Source of the DNA: Lachnospiraceae bacterium
GTDB lineage: Bacteria; Bacillota; Clostridia; Lachnospirales; Lachnospiraceae
DNA length: 33,253 bases
Direction: 5' to 3'
Assembly: GCA_030825115.1 (NCBI GenBank)
Contig: JAPJQL010000037.1
Span: 1-33,253, forward strand
Positions within the stretch are counted from its first letter, which is position 1. The number at the start of each line of letters is the position of its first letter. The notes beneath the pieces are model-generated. The model saw only the letters and a program-made list of their open reading frames with translations, was not told where the DNA came from and did no database searches. Positions 22,778 to 31,037 of the stretch are shown here, piece after piece. The translations under genes and the position numbers were made by a program.

Positions 22778-23491
22778 ATGAGATACCAGACGATTGAAAA
22801 ACCCATCAGGCGCTCTGCGGTCAGAAGCCGCCTGGGGTTTTTGTATTACGGTTTGCTGAGACGTTTTATGTGGATCAGGATGAAACGTCTTTTTGCCGGA
22901 GGACCGTCGGATACGGTGCTTCCCTATGTCTGCTGCTCTCACAGGACGCCGCTGCTTCGCCGGTTGAAGGATGTTGACATGTGGATGCGGCACAATAAGA
23001 TTGTCAATCTGAAACTTGCGTCCCGGCGGCTGGACGGCGTCATTGTCCATCCGGGCGAGGTGTTCAGCTATTGGAAGCTGATCGGGAAACCGTCCCGGCG
23101 GAAAGGCTATGTGGACGGGATGGTGTTAAAGAGCGGCACATTTACGGCGGGGACGGGCGGGGGCCTGTGCCAGATGTCCAACCTGATCTTCTGGATGACG
23201 CTCCATACGCCGCTGACGGTGATTGAGCGGCACCGCCACGGATATGATGTATTCCCGGACTCCAACCGGACTCAGCCATTTGGCAGCGGGGCGACCTGCT
23301 TTTATCCGCACGGAGACTTGATGATACGGAATGATACCGGGGAAGATTTCCAGTTGGTCGTGAAGGTGGGCGAAGAGTATCTGGAGGGGGAGCGGCTGGT
23401 TGTGAAGAATTCGGCGATTATGATGTATTCGCCGTTTTTGGAGGAGTTGGAGGAAGGCGAAGGCAACTGTGAAATCTCTGTGAAAAAGTAG
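22778..23491 (+). CDS. VanW-family protein
   Basis: Predicted 237-residue protein of the VanW family, named after an accessory gene of vanB-type clusters whose function is unknown. The conserved core is about residues 65-200: HPGEVFSYWKLIGKP, then GGGLCQMSN at 127-135, ERHRHGYDVFPDSNRTQPFG at 150-169 and ATCFYPHGD. The N-terminus is basic with no clear signal peptide, so a cytoplasmic or membrane-edge location is possible. GGGAGG precedes ATG 22778. It has its own promoter and is followed after 98 bases by a two-component system. No VanHAX-type genes are present, so this is not evidence of vancomycin resistance. Confidence 0.88.
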   Translation: MRYQTIEKPIRRSAVRSRLGFLYYGLLRRFMWIRMKRLFAGGPSDTVLPYVCCSHRTPLLRRLKDVDMWMRHNKIVNLKLASRRLDGVIVHPGEVFSYWKLIGKPSRRKGYVDGMVLKSGTFTAGTGGGLCQMSNLIFWMTLHTPLTVIERHRHGYDVFPDSNRTQPFGSGATCFYPHGDLMIRNDTGEDFQLVVKVGEEYLEGERLVVKNSAIMMYSPFLEELEEGEGNCEISVKK

Positions 23492-23589
23492 AAAACCTCA
23501 AAATTATCTGCTACAATAAATTCAAAAGCAATCAATGGGCACACTATGATTCGGAGAAACATGCCCGGTTAAGATACAGGAGGGAACCG

Positions 23590-24267
23590 ATGGAGACGTT
23601 AAAAGTACTGGTTGTGGACGACGAAGCCAGGATGAGGAAGCTGGTAAAAGACTTCCTGACCGTAAAAGGTTTTCAGGTGATTGAGGCGGAGAACGGCGAG
23701 GAGGCGGTGGATCTCTTTTTCGAGCAAAAAGACATTGCGTTGATTCTTCTTGATGTGATGATGCCGAAGATGGATGGCTGGGAGGTGTGTAAGACGGTGC
23801 GCCAGTATTCCCAGGTCCCCATCATCATGCTGACGGCGAGAAGCGAGGAGCGGGATGAGCTGCAGGGGTTCAAACTGGGCGTGGACGAGTATATCTCCAA
23901 GCCGTTCAGCCCAAAGATCTTAGTAGCGCGGGTTGAGGCCATCCTGCGCCGGACCAGGGGAGCCGGTACGGACGCGGCGGATGTGGGCGGCATCCGCATT
24001 GATAAGGCGGCGCACCAGGTGACGATCGACGGGGAGCCGGTGGATTTGAGCTATAAGGAATTTGAACTGCTGTCCTATTTTGTGGAGAACCAGGGGATTG
24101 CCCTGTCGCGGGAAAAAATCTTAAACCACGTATGGAACTATGACTATTTTGGCGATGCCAGGACCATCGATACCCATGTGAAGAAGCTCCGCAGCAAGAT
24201 GGGGGCGAAGGGGGATTATATCAAGACCATCTGGGGGATGGGGTACAAATTTGAGGTGAACGGATGA
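23590..24267 (+). CDS. OmpR/PhoB-family response regulator
   Basis: Predicted 225-residue transcription factor. The receiver domain has the acidic pair Asp10-Asp11, phospho-acceptor Asp55 (LILLDVMMP), a switch Thr at 82 and Lys104-Pro105. The winged-helix effector domain follows from about residue 130, with RTIDTHVKKLRSKMG near the end. AGGAGGG precedes ATG 23590. The stop overlaps the kinase start by four bases (ATGA), so the pair is translationally coupled. Target genes are unknown; the adjacent VanW-family gene is one candidate. Confidence 0.95.
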   Translation: METLKVLVVDDEARMRKLVKDFLTVKGFQVIEAENGEEAVDLFFEQKDIALILLDVMMPKMDGWEVCKTVRQYSQVPIIMLTARSEERDELQGFKLGVDEYISKPFSPKILVARVEAILRRTRGAGTDAADVGGIRIDKAAHQVTIDGEPVDLSYKEFELLSYFVENQGIALSREKILNHVWNYDYFGDARTIDTHVKKLRSKMGAKGDYIKTIWGMGYKFEVNG

Positions 24268-25988
24268 AACGGTCGATCAGACGGCGGATCATGATTATCT
24301 TCGTCGGAATCATGGCGGCAATGCTGCTTGCTATCTGGGCAATCAATAACTGGTGGCTGGAAGGGTATTATACCAGCCAGAAGCTGGCTGCGATGGAGAA
24401 GGCCTATGCCCGCCTGGATCAGGTGGTCATGGACAAAGTGGCTGCGGGAGAAGACATCGGGGACGTGATCGCCCGAGAGGTAGCTGCCGAGCGGGCGCTG
24501 TGGAATACGAATATGGGTCAGGAGAAGGTATCGCCGGGCGAGGCGGATTCTCCTGACGGAGGCACAGGAAGCGGCCGGAAAACGAAAGATGGGGCGAGGA
24601 AAGGCAGCCGGAAGGATGTCTCGCAAGAACGGTCAGAACGGGAAGCGGAGATTTCAAACGTTTTGGGAGAAAACAGCCTGCTCGGCACAATCCGGGAGTT
24701 CGGCGAGAAGCATAACATGTCGATCGTGCTGGTGGACAGTATTACCGGCAACGCCCTGCTTCCATCGGCGAGGGAGAGCGACTGGCTGGCCCAGAAGGTG
24801 CAGCGGTATATTCTGGGGATTGGGAGCGGACAGTCTGAGGTGTTGGCGGAGCATGAGAATTACACCGTGGAGAAAAATTATGATTTTCACTCCAGTTCTG
24901 CTTACATGGAAGGTTGGGGATTTTTCTCCGATAACAGCACGATGTTCATCATGCAGATGCCTCTTGCCAGCATCCGGGACAGCGCTGCCCTTTCCAACCG
25001 GTTTACGGCATATGTGGGAATCCTCGCTCTGTTTATGGGCAGTATCCTGATGTATTTTGTGACGAGACAGGTGACGAAGCCGATCATGCGTCTGGCGTCT
25101 CTGTCAGAGAGGATGTCCCATCTGGATTTTGAGGCAAGCTACGAGGGCGATGCCGAGGATGAGATCGGCATCCTGGGGAGGAGCATGAACATCCTGTCTG
25201 CTAAGCTGAAAGAGACGATAAAGGAACTGCAGGAAGCCAACCAGATCCTCCAAAAAGATATCGAGGAAAAGATTCAGGTCGATGAGATGCGGAAGGAATT
25301 TATCGCCAATGTTTCTCATGAGCTGAAGACGCCGATCGCCCTGATCCAGGGGTATGCGGAAGGGCTGGTAGAAGGGATGTGCGAGGATGAGGAGAGCCGG
25401 AATTATTATTGCGAGGTGATCATGGATGAGGCCGGCAAGATGAATAAGATGGTGAAGCAGCTTCTCACGCTCACGGCGCTGGAATTTGGAAATGACACGC
25501 CGGTTAAGGACCGGTTTGATATCACGGAACTGATTGGGGATATTCGGAACTCGGCAAGCATCCTGATCCAGCAGAACCGCGCCGTGGTGGAATATGAGCC
25601 TTCCGGTCCGCTCTATGTGTGGGCGGATGAATTTAAGATTGAGGAAGTGGTGACAAACTACCTCAATAACGCGATGAACCACCTGGACGGAGAACGGAAG
25701 ATCCGCATCCGGGCGGAGGAGGAAAAAAAGGGACAGGTAAAGGTGAGCGTCTTTAATACGGGCGAGCCGATACCGGAGGAAGATATCCCGAATCTGTGGA
25801 CGAAGTTTTTCAAGGTGGACAAGGCGAGAACCCGTGCTTACGGCGGAAGCGGGATTGGTCTGTCCATCGTCAAGGCGATCATGGACGCCCATGATCAGAG
25901 CTGCGGGGCAGCCAATGTGGAAGGCGGCGTGGAGTTCTGGTTTACGCTGGAGACGGAAAAAATAGAAAAATTGTGCAAAAAAGATTGA
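24264..25988 (+). CDS. Membrane sensor histidine kinase
   Basis: Predicted 574-residue sensor kinase partnered with the upstream regulator. TM1 is about residues 9-28, an extracytoplasmic domain runs to about 245, TM2 is 247-267, HAMP is about 268-320, and the dimerisation helix carries phospho-acceptor His352 in NVSHELKTPIAL. The ATPase domain has the N box (NYLNNAMNH, 465-473) and the G2 box (GGSGIGLSI, 527-535). The sensor domain includes a hydrophilic low-complexity insert at about 94-127, rich in Gly, Lys, Arg, Ser and Glu, which is likely disordered outside the membrane. Signal unknown. Its stop codon lies inside the trp operon promoter. Confidence 0.94.
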   Translation: MKRSIRRRIMIIFVGIMAAMLLAIWAINNWWLEGYYTSQKLAAMEKAYARLDQVVMDKVAAGEDIGDVIAREVAAERALWNTNMGQEKVSPGEADSPDGGTGSGRKTKDGARKGSRKDVSQERSEREAEISNVLGENSLLGTIREFGEKHNMSIVLVDSITGNALLPSARESDWLAQKVQRYILGIGSGQSEVLAEHENYTVEKNYDFHSSSAYMEGWGFFSDNSTMFIMQMPLASIRDSAALSNRFTAYVGILALFMGSILMYFVTRQVTKPIMRLASLSERMSHLDFEASYEGDAEDEIGILGRSMNILSAKLKETIKELQEANQILQKDIEEKIQVDEMRKEFIANVSHELKTPIALIQGYAEGLVEGMCEDEESRNYYCEVIMDEAGKMNKMVKQLLTLTALEFGNDTPVKDRFDITELIGDIRNSASILIQQNRAVVEYEPSGPLYVWADEFKIEEVVTNYLNNAMNHLDGERKIRIRAEEEKKGQVKVSVFNTGEPIPEEDIPNLWTKFFKVDKARTRAYGGSGIGLSIVKAIMDAHDQSCGAANVEGGVEFWFTLETEKIEKLCKKD

Positions 25989-26013
25989 CAAATGCATAAA
26001 AAGAGATTAGAAT
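25985..26013 (+). promoter_or_regulatory. Promoter of the trp operon, overlapping the kinase stop codon
   Basis: TTGACA at 25985-25990 is 17 bases from TAGAAT at 26008-26013. The kinase stop codon TGA (25986-25988) lies within the -35 hexamer, so no terminator separates the two units. Confidence 0.8.
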
Positions 26014-26025
26014 AACAAAAAATCA

Positions 26026-26359
26026 TCAACCGAATAACACTTTAAACCGATGAAGCGGAGATAAAAACAAATCGTGCACTTACAGAGAGACGGGAGGCTG
26101 AGAACCGTCAGAACGCAGCTTGTTAAATGGACCGCTGAGGGCGCAGTCAAAGGCTGGGACAGATTTCCGGCTGAGTATTCTGCGACGTAGGGCATACGTC
26201 AGTTGCCGGGAATATGTTGGTATTCCGTTAAGCGCACGGATTTCGTCGAGAAACCGTGAATCAAGGTGGCACCGCGGGTGGTACTCTATCAAAATGGTAG
26301 GATATCCCGTCCTTGACAGATTTTCCTGTATGGAGAGTCTGTCAGGGGCGGGATTTTTT
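26026..26359 (+). promoter_or_regulatory. Tryptophan T-box leader (UGG specifier)
   Basis: This is a tRNA-sensing transcription-attenuation leader. Stem I spans about 26050-26150, and the sequence TTAAATGGACC on its 3' side presents UGG (26128-26130) followed by A as the specifier codon for tRNA-Trp. The T-box core AAGGTGGCACCGCGG is at 26263-26277. Its AAGG and CGGG can pair with CCTT and CCCG at 26306-26314 to form the antiterminator. The competing terminator is at 26304-26359. Uncharged tRNA-Trp would stabilise the antiterminator and switch on trpE-A. Specifier assignment agrees with the downstream genes; the exact stem I boundaries are approximate. Confidence 0.93.
26304..26359 (+). terminator. 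Regulated terminator of the trp T-box
   Basis: The left arm, starting ATCCCGTCC at 26304, pairs over about 17 positions with the right arm ending GGGGCGGGAT at 26354, followed by T residues. It shares the CCCGTCCTT segment with the antiterminator, as required for T-box switching. Confidence 0.88.
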
Positions 26360-26446
26360 GATTTCATAGAACGTGTGTCCTGTGAAATCCGCGAGTTTTT
26401 TAAAATTTTATGGGACCAAAACAGTCCCGGGCAGGAGGAGAACAGC

Positions 26447-27916
26447 ATGATGACACTGGAGCAGGTGAGGGAAATCGCAGCGAGAGGTGATTACAGACGA
26501 ATTCCCGTCACAAAAGAAATCTATGCGGATATCCGCACCCCGATCGAGGTGCTGCGGATCTTAAAGCAGGTCAGCAGGCATTGCTATCTGCTGGAAAGCG
26601 TGGAAGAATCCAGGCGATGGGGACGCTACACATTTTTGGGATTTGACCCGGTACTGGAAATCACCTGCATGGATGGTATGCTGCAGATGAAAGGCGGCGC
26701 GACTATCCGCCAGGAGGTTGTGCATCCCGGGGATGCCATCCGCCAGGTGCTGAGGGAGAACAAGAGTCCGAAGCTTCCCGGGCTTCCCACATTTACCGGA
26801 GGGCTGGTGGGATATTTCTCCTACGACTATATCAAATACGCAGAGCCGGACCTGACGTTTGGCGAAGCCGGGGACGATTCTTTTCAGGATGTGGACCTGA
26901 TGTTATTTGATAAGGTGATCGCGTTTGATCATTTCCGGCAGAAGATCATCCTGATCGTGAATATGAGGACGGATGCGCTGGAAGAGGAGTATCACAAGGC
27001 ACAGATGGAACTTCATAACCTTGTGCATCTGATCCGGCGCGGCGTACCGGCTCCGGAACGGCCGCTGAAACTAAAGAGCGGATTTGTCCCGATGTTTTCC
27101 AAAGAGGAGTACTGCGAGATGGTAGAGCAGGGAAAGCGTTATATCCGGGAAGGAGATATTTTTCAGGTGGTCCTGTCCAACCGGATGGAGGCTGAGATGG
27201 AAGGGAGTCTGTTAGATGCCTACCGGGTGCTGAGGACGACAAATCCGTCCCCGTATATGTTCTACTTCTCCAGTGATGAGATTGAAATCGCAGGGGCGTC
27301 CCCGGAGACGCTGGTGAAGCTGGAGGACGGACGGCTCTGCACCTACCCGCTGGCAGGTACCAGACCGAGGGGAAAGTCGGATGAGGAGGACAGGGCGTTG
27401 GAAAAAGAACTGCTTGCCGATGAGAAGGAACGGGCTGAGCACAATATGCTGGTGGATCTGGGGCGCAACGACGTCGGGAAGGTCAGCCGCCTGGGAAGCG
27501 TGGAGGTGGAGCGCTACATGAATGTGGAACGTTATTCCCACGTCATGCACATCGGTTCCACCGTGACCGGTGAGATTCGGGAAGCGTGCGACGCAATCGA
27601 TGCGATTGACGCGATCCTGCCGGCGGGAACCCTTTCCGGCGCTCCGAAAATCCGGGCTTGCGAAATCATCCGGGAATTAGAAGGAGACCGGCGGGGCATC
27701 TACGGCGGGGCGGTCGGTTATCTCGATTTTTCCGGCAATATGGATATGTGCATCGCGATCCGGATTGCCTATGCGAAAGGAAATAAGGTGTATGCCCGTT
27801 CGGGCGCGGGGATCGTGGCGGACAGCATACCTGAGACAGAGTATCAGGAGTGCCTGAACAAGGCGAAGGCAGTCCTTGCTGCACTTGAGGCTGCACAGGA
27901 GGGGATGGAATCATGA
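26447..27916 (+). CDS. trpE: Anthranilate synthase component I
   Basis: Predicted 489-residue large subunit that aminates chorismate and eliminates pyruvate to give anthranilate, the first committed step of tryptophan synthesis. LLES at 48-51 is the tryptophan feedback-binding motif. The chorismate-binding domain has PAGTLSGAPKIRACEII and GGAVGYLDFSGNMDMCIAIR in the C-terminal part. ATG 26447 is chosen because AGGAGG lies 8 bases upstream; the open frame upstream runs through the T-box and is not coding. An ATG at 26450 is the next codon. It overlaps trpG by four bases (ATGA). Regulation is by the T-box and presumably by tryptophan inhibition. Confidence 0.97.
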   Translation: MMTLEQVREIAARGDYRRIPVTKEIYADIRTPIEVLRILKQVSRHCYLLESVEESRRWGRYTFLGFDPVLEITCMDGMLQMKGGATIRQEVVHPGDAIRQVLRENKSPKLPGLPTFTGGLVGYFSYDYIKYAEPDLTFGEAGDDSFQDVDLMLFDKVIAFDHFRQKIILIVNMRTDALEEEYHKAQMELHNLVHLIRRGVPAPERPLKLKSGFVPMFSKEEYCEMVEQGKRYIREGDIFQVVLSNRMEAEMEGSLLDAYRVLRTTNPSPYMFYFSSDEIEIAGASPETLVKLEDGRLCTYPLAGTRPRGKSDEEDRALEKELLADEKERAEHNMLVDLGRNDVGKVSRLGSVEVERYMNVERYSHVMHIGSTVTGEIREACDAIDAIDAILPAGTLSGAPKIRACEIIRELEGDRRGIYGGAVGYLDFSGNMDMCIAIRIAYAKGNKVYARSGAGIVADSIPETEYQECLNKAKAVLAALEAAQEGMES

Positions 27917-28491
27917 TTGTGCTGATTGATAATTACGACAGTTTTTCTTATAACCTGTATCAGCTGGTCGGAGGCATTGTACCTGATATCAGGGTCATCC
28001 GAAATGACAAGATCACGGTGGCGGAGCTTGAGCAGAGGAAGCCGGATGCGATCATCCTGTCGCCGGGACCCGGCAGACCGGAGGATGCAGGGATCTGTAT
28101 CGAGACCGTCACGCGTCTGGGCGGCAGGATTCCAATCCTCGGCGTGTGCCTGGGGCATCAGTCCATCTGCAGGGCTTATGGCGCGGAGGTGTCTTATGCA
28201 AAGCAGCTGATGCATGGAAAGACTTCCGTCATCAGACCGGACCGGGACAGCGTGCTGTTTGCAGGGATGGGGGAGGAGATTCAGGTTGGAAGATATCATT
28301 CGCTGGCGGCGGTGGAGACGACGATGCCGGAAAAACTGCGGGTGACGGCACGGGCTGCGGATGGGGAAATCATGGCGGTGGAGCATACCGACGATCCCGT
28401 TTTTGGACTGCAGTTCCACCCGGAATCCATATTGACGCCGGAGGGCGCGCACATCATGGGGAATTTCCTGGGTTACTGCGGGCTGGCATGA
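27913..28491 (+). CDS. trpG: Anthranilate synthase component II (glutamine amidotransferase)
   Basis: Predicted 192-residue glutaminase subunit supplying ammonia to TrpE. The class I amidotransferase triad is complete: nucleophile Cys79 in GVCLGHQSI, and His169 with Glu171 in FHPES. The N-terminal DNYDSFSYNL and the oxyanion-region SPGPGRPEDAG match TrpG/PabA. It is a separate gene, not fused to trpD. ATG 27913 overlaps the trpE stop, giving coupled translation that suits a 1:1 complex. In some bacteria one such subunit also serves PabB, which cannot be judged here. Confidence 0.96.
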   Translation: MIVLIDNYDSFSYNLYQLVGGIVPDIRVIRNDKITVAELEQRKPDAIILSPGPGRPEDAGICIETVTRLGGRIPILGVCLGHQSICRAYGAEVSYAKQLMHGKTSVIRPDRDSVLFAGMGEEIQVGRYHSLAAVETTMPEKLRVTARAADGEIMAVEHTDDPVFGLQFHPESILTPEGAHIMGNFLGYCGLA

Positions 28492-28542
28492 GTGAAAAAA
28501 CGATAAAATTTTGACAAAATAGATATTCAGGAGGACGGCACA

Positions 28543-29568
28543 ATGATTAAAGAAGCTATTTTAAAAGTATTCCGCAAAGAGGATCTGAGCTATCGGGAAG
28601 CGGAGGAGGTTATGAACGAAATCATGGAAGGCAAGGCAACCGCGGTCCAGATGAGTTCCTACCTGACTGCGCTGAGCATGAAGGGCGAGACGGTGGAGGA
28701 GATTACGGCGTCGGCGGCAGCCATGAGAAGCCATTGCGTCCGCCTCCTTCACGAGATGGATGTGCTGGAGATCGTGGGGACGGGCGGGGATGGATCTAAT
28801 TCCTTTAACATTTCCACCACATCAGCTCTGGTGATCTCCGCGGCGGGCGTACCGGTTGCAAAACATGGGAACCGGGCGGCTTCCAGCAAATGCGGGGCGG
28901 CAGACGTGCTGGAAACTCTGGGTGTGAACATCGGCGTCCGACCGGAGGTCAGCACGGCTCTGCTGGAGCAGATCGGCATCTGTTTTCTGTTTGCACAAAA
29001 CTATCATATTGCGATGAAATATGTAGCTCCGGTCCGCAGAGAGCTGGGAATCCGTACCATCTTCAATATTCTTGGGCCGCTGGCAAATCCGGCAGGTGCG
29101 AATATGGAGCTGATGGGGGTATATGATGAGGCGCTGGTGGAACCGCTGGCGCAGGTCCTTGCAAACCTTGGCGTAAAACGGGCAATGGTGGTGTACGGAA
29201 CGGACGGTCTGGATGAGATATCCATGAGCGCGCCGACAAAAGTATGCGAGGTGCGGGACGGCTCCTTTATCTCTTATACTCTGACGCCGGAAGAATTTGG
29301 CTTTGCCCGCTGCGGCAAGGAAGACCTGGCGGGCGGTACCCCGGAGGAGAATGCGATGATTACCAGAGCAATCTTGTCAGGAGCACCTGGACCAAAGAGG
29401 GATGCGGTGCTGTTTAACTCCGGCGCTGCCATCTATCTGGCGGGAAAGGCAGAAAGCATCCGGGAAGGCATCCAGATGGCAAGAGAGATTATCGACAGCG
29501 GCAGGGCGCAGATGCAGCTTGAGCTGTTTGCCCGGATTTCCAATCAGAATGACGGTTCGGCGGCATAG
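28543..29568 (+). CDS. trpD: Anthranilate phosphoribosyltransferase
   Basis: Predicted 341-residue enzyme joining anthranilate to PRPP. The PRPP-binding glycine loop GTGGDGSNSFNIST starts at residue 79, and KHGNRAASSKCGAADVLE follows at about 107-124, both diagnostic of TrpD. The length is that of an unfused TrpD. CAGGAGGACG precedes ATG 28543. It starts 51 bases after trpG, the largest gap but one in the operon, with no promoter or terminator visible in between. Confidence 0.97.
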   Translation: MIKEAILKVFRKEDLSYREAEEVMNEIMEGKATAVQMSSYLTALSMKGETVEEITASAAAMRSHCVRLLHEMDVLEIVGTGGDGSNSFNISTTSALVISAAGVPVAKHGNRAASSKCGAADVLETLGVNIGVRPEVSTALLEQIGICFLFAQNYHIAMKYVAPVRRELGIRTIFNILGPLANPAGANMELMGVYDEALVEPLAQVLANLGVKRAMVVYGTDGLDEISMSAPTKVCEVRDGSFISYTLTPEEFGFARCGKEDLAGGTPEENAMITRAILSGAPGPKRDAVLFNSGAAIYLAGKAESIREGIQMAREIIDSGRAQMQLELFARISNQNDGSAA

Positions 29569-29629
29569 AAAAAATGCAGGGATACCAAGCCTCGGCGCAG
29601 GCGATCATAGAACAGACGGAGGGAGAAGG

Positions 29630-30436
29630 ATGATATTAGAGGAAATAGCGGCAAGAACGAAAGAGCGGATTTATCTGGAAAAAAAGGCAGTCCCGCTGGA
29701 GGAAATCAGGCGAAGGGCAGAGCAGTCTTCCTTTGGCACGGCATCGCAGAGTGCGGACCGTCCCTTTGAAACGGCATTGCGGTCGCCGGGGTTATCGTTT
29801 ATCTGCGAGGTGAAAAAGGCATCTCCTTCGAAAGGGGTGATTGCGGAAACATTTCCCTATGTGGAGATTGCAAGAAGCTATGAGGAGGCGGGGGCGTCCG
29901 CGATCTCCGTGCTGACAGAGCCGTACTATTTTCAGGGAAGCGACCGGTATCTGGAGAAAATCGTCCGGGCAGTGCGGATTCCGGTGCTGCGGAAGGATTT
30001 TACGGTAGACCCGTATATGGTATATCAGGCAAAAGTCCTGGGATCATCGGCTATTCTGCTCATCTGTGCAATTCTGGATGACGGGGAGTTGAGAGAATAC
30101 GCCGCAATCGCCGAAGAACTGGGGCTGTCCGTGTTGACTGAGGCACATGATGGATGGGAAGCAGAGCGGGCGCTGCGGGCAGGGGCGCGGATCGTCGGGG
30201 TGAACAACCGGGATTTGAAGACATTTACGGTGGATGTGAACAATTCTGTCCGGTTGAGAAATCTGGTTCCGCCCGGCGTGTTGTATGTATCAGAGAGCGG
30301 GATCCGGGGACCGGAGGATACAAAGCTTCTTCGCGAAAATGGAACCGATGCCGTTTTGATCGGGGAAATGCTGATGCGGTGTACCGATAAAAAGGCAATG
30401 CTGGATAAACTGAGGAACGATTATGACAAAGATTAA
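29630..30436 (+). CDS. trpC: Indole-3-glycerol phosphate synthase
   Basis: Predicted 268-residue (beta/alpha)8 enzyme that closes the indole ring. The catalytic segment FICEVKKASPSKG is at residues 57-69, with Glu60 and Lys62 in expected places, and a second catalytic lysine is in VLRKDF (Lys122). Later VNNRDLKTF and SESGI form the phosphate site. ATG 29630 is chosen for the GGAGGGAGAAGG site just upstream; the frame is open further upstream into trpD but not coding there. The last 14 bases overlap trpF in another frame. TrpC and TrpF are separate proteins here, unlike the E. coli fusion. Confidence 0.96.
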   Translation: MILEEIAARTKERIYLEKKAVPLEEIRRRAEQSSFGTASQSADRPFETALRSPGLSFICEVKKASPSKGVIAETFPYVEIARSYEEAGASAISVLTEPYYFQGSDRYLEKIVRAVRIPVLRKDFTVDPYMVYQAKVLGSSAILLICAILDDGELREYAAIAEELGLSVLTEAHDGWEAERALRAGARIVGVNNRDLKTFTVDVNNSVRLRNLVPPGVLYVSESGIRGPEDTKLLRENGTDAVLIGEMLMRCTDKKAMLDKLRNDYDKD

Positions 30437-31037
30437 AATATGCGGCATCCGAAGGATTCAGGATGTGCAGGCGCTCAACCGCTTTCAGCCGGAATATGCA
30501 GGATTTGTATTTGCTCCCAGCAAACGCCGGGTGAGTTTTCAGGAGGCGAAGGAATTGAGCAGGCAGCTGCATCCGTCCATCTGTCCGGTAGGCGTCTACG
30601 TCAATGCTGCAAAAGAAGATATCATGGAGGCAGTTTTGTCAGGGGTCATCCGGGCGGTACAGCTTCATGGGACGGAGGGCTGCGGGGAGGTCAGGGAGTT
30701 GAAATCTCTTCTTCCGCCAGGGACTCTTGTGATAAAAGCCGTACCGATGGAGGATGGTAATTCCCTGGGGAAATGGGAGGAGAGTGAGGCAGACATGCTG
30801 CTTCTGGATGCGAAACATGCAGGCGGCGGGAAGACGTTTGACCATGAGCTGATAGCAGCGGCGGGCAGAATCAAGAAACCGTGGTTTCTGGCAGGGGGGA
30901 TCCATGCAGACAACGTTTTGCCGGCAATCCGCAGATTCGCTCCCTATGGCATCGATGTGAGCAGCGGTGTGGAGACGGCAGGGGTTAAAGATATCGGGAA
31001 AATGGAGATATTGATAAGGAGAGTGCGCTATGAATAA
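30423..31037 (+). CDS. trpF: Phosphoribosylanthranilate isomerase
   Basis: Predicted 204-residue (beta/alpha)8 isomerase catalysing the Amadori rearrangement of phosphoribosylanthranilate. The N-terminus MTKIKICGIRR carries the general base Cys7, and the general acid Asp129 is in MLLLDAKHAGGGKTFDH. The start codon lies 14 bases inside trpC, and CTGAGGA is upstream. The 3' end overlaps trpB by eight bases. Both overlaps imply tight translational coupling. Confidence 0.96.
   Translation: MTKIKICGIRRIQDVQALNRFQPEYAGFVFAPSKRRVSFQEAKELSRQLHPSICPVGVYVNAAKEDIMEAVLSGVIRAVQLHGTEGCGEVRELKSLLPPGTLVIKAVPMEDGNSLGKWEESEADMLLLDAKHAGGGKTFDHELIAAAGRIKKPWFLAGGIHADNVLPAIRRFAPYGIDVSSGVETAGVKDIGKMEILIRRVRYE

Noticed and set aside
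22778..25988. Vancomycin-resistance cluster
   Set aside because: Only a VanW-family gene and a generic two-component pair are present; no ligase, dehydrogenase or dipeptidase genes.
25104..25997. Long open frame on the minus strand within the histidine kinase gene
   Set aside because: Antisense to the catalytic domains of the kinase; no signals of its own.
26120..26446. In-frame upstream extension of trpE
   Set aside because: It runs through the T-box core and terminator; the AGGAGG-supported ATG at 26447 gives a standard TrpE N-terminus.
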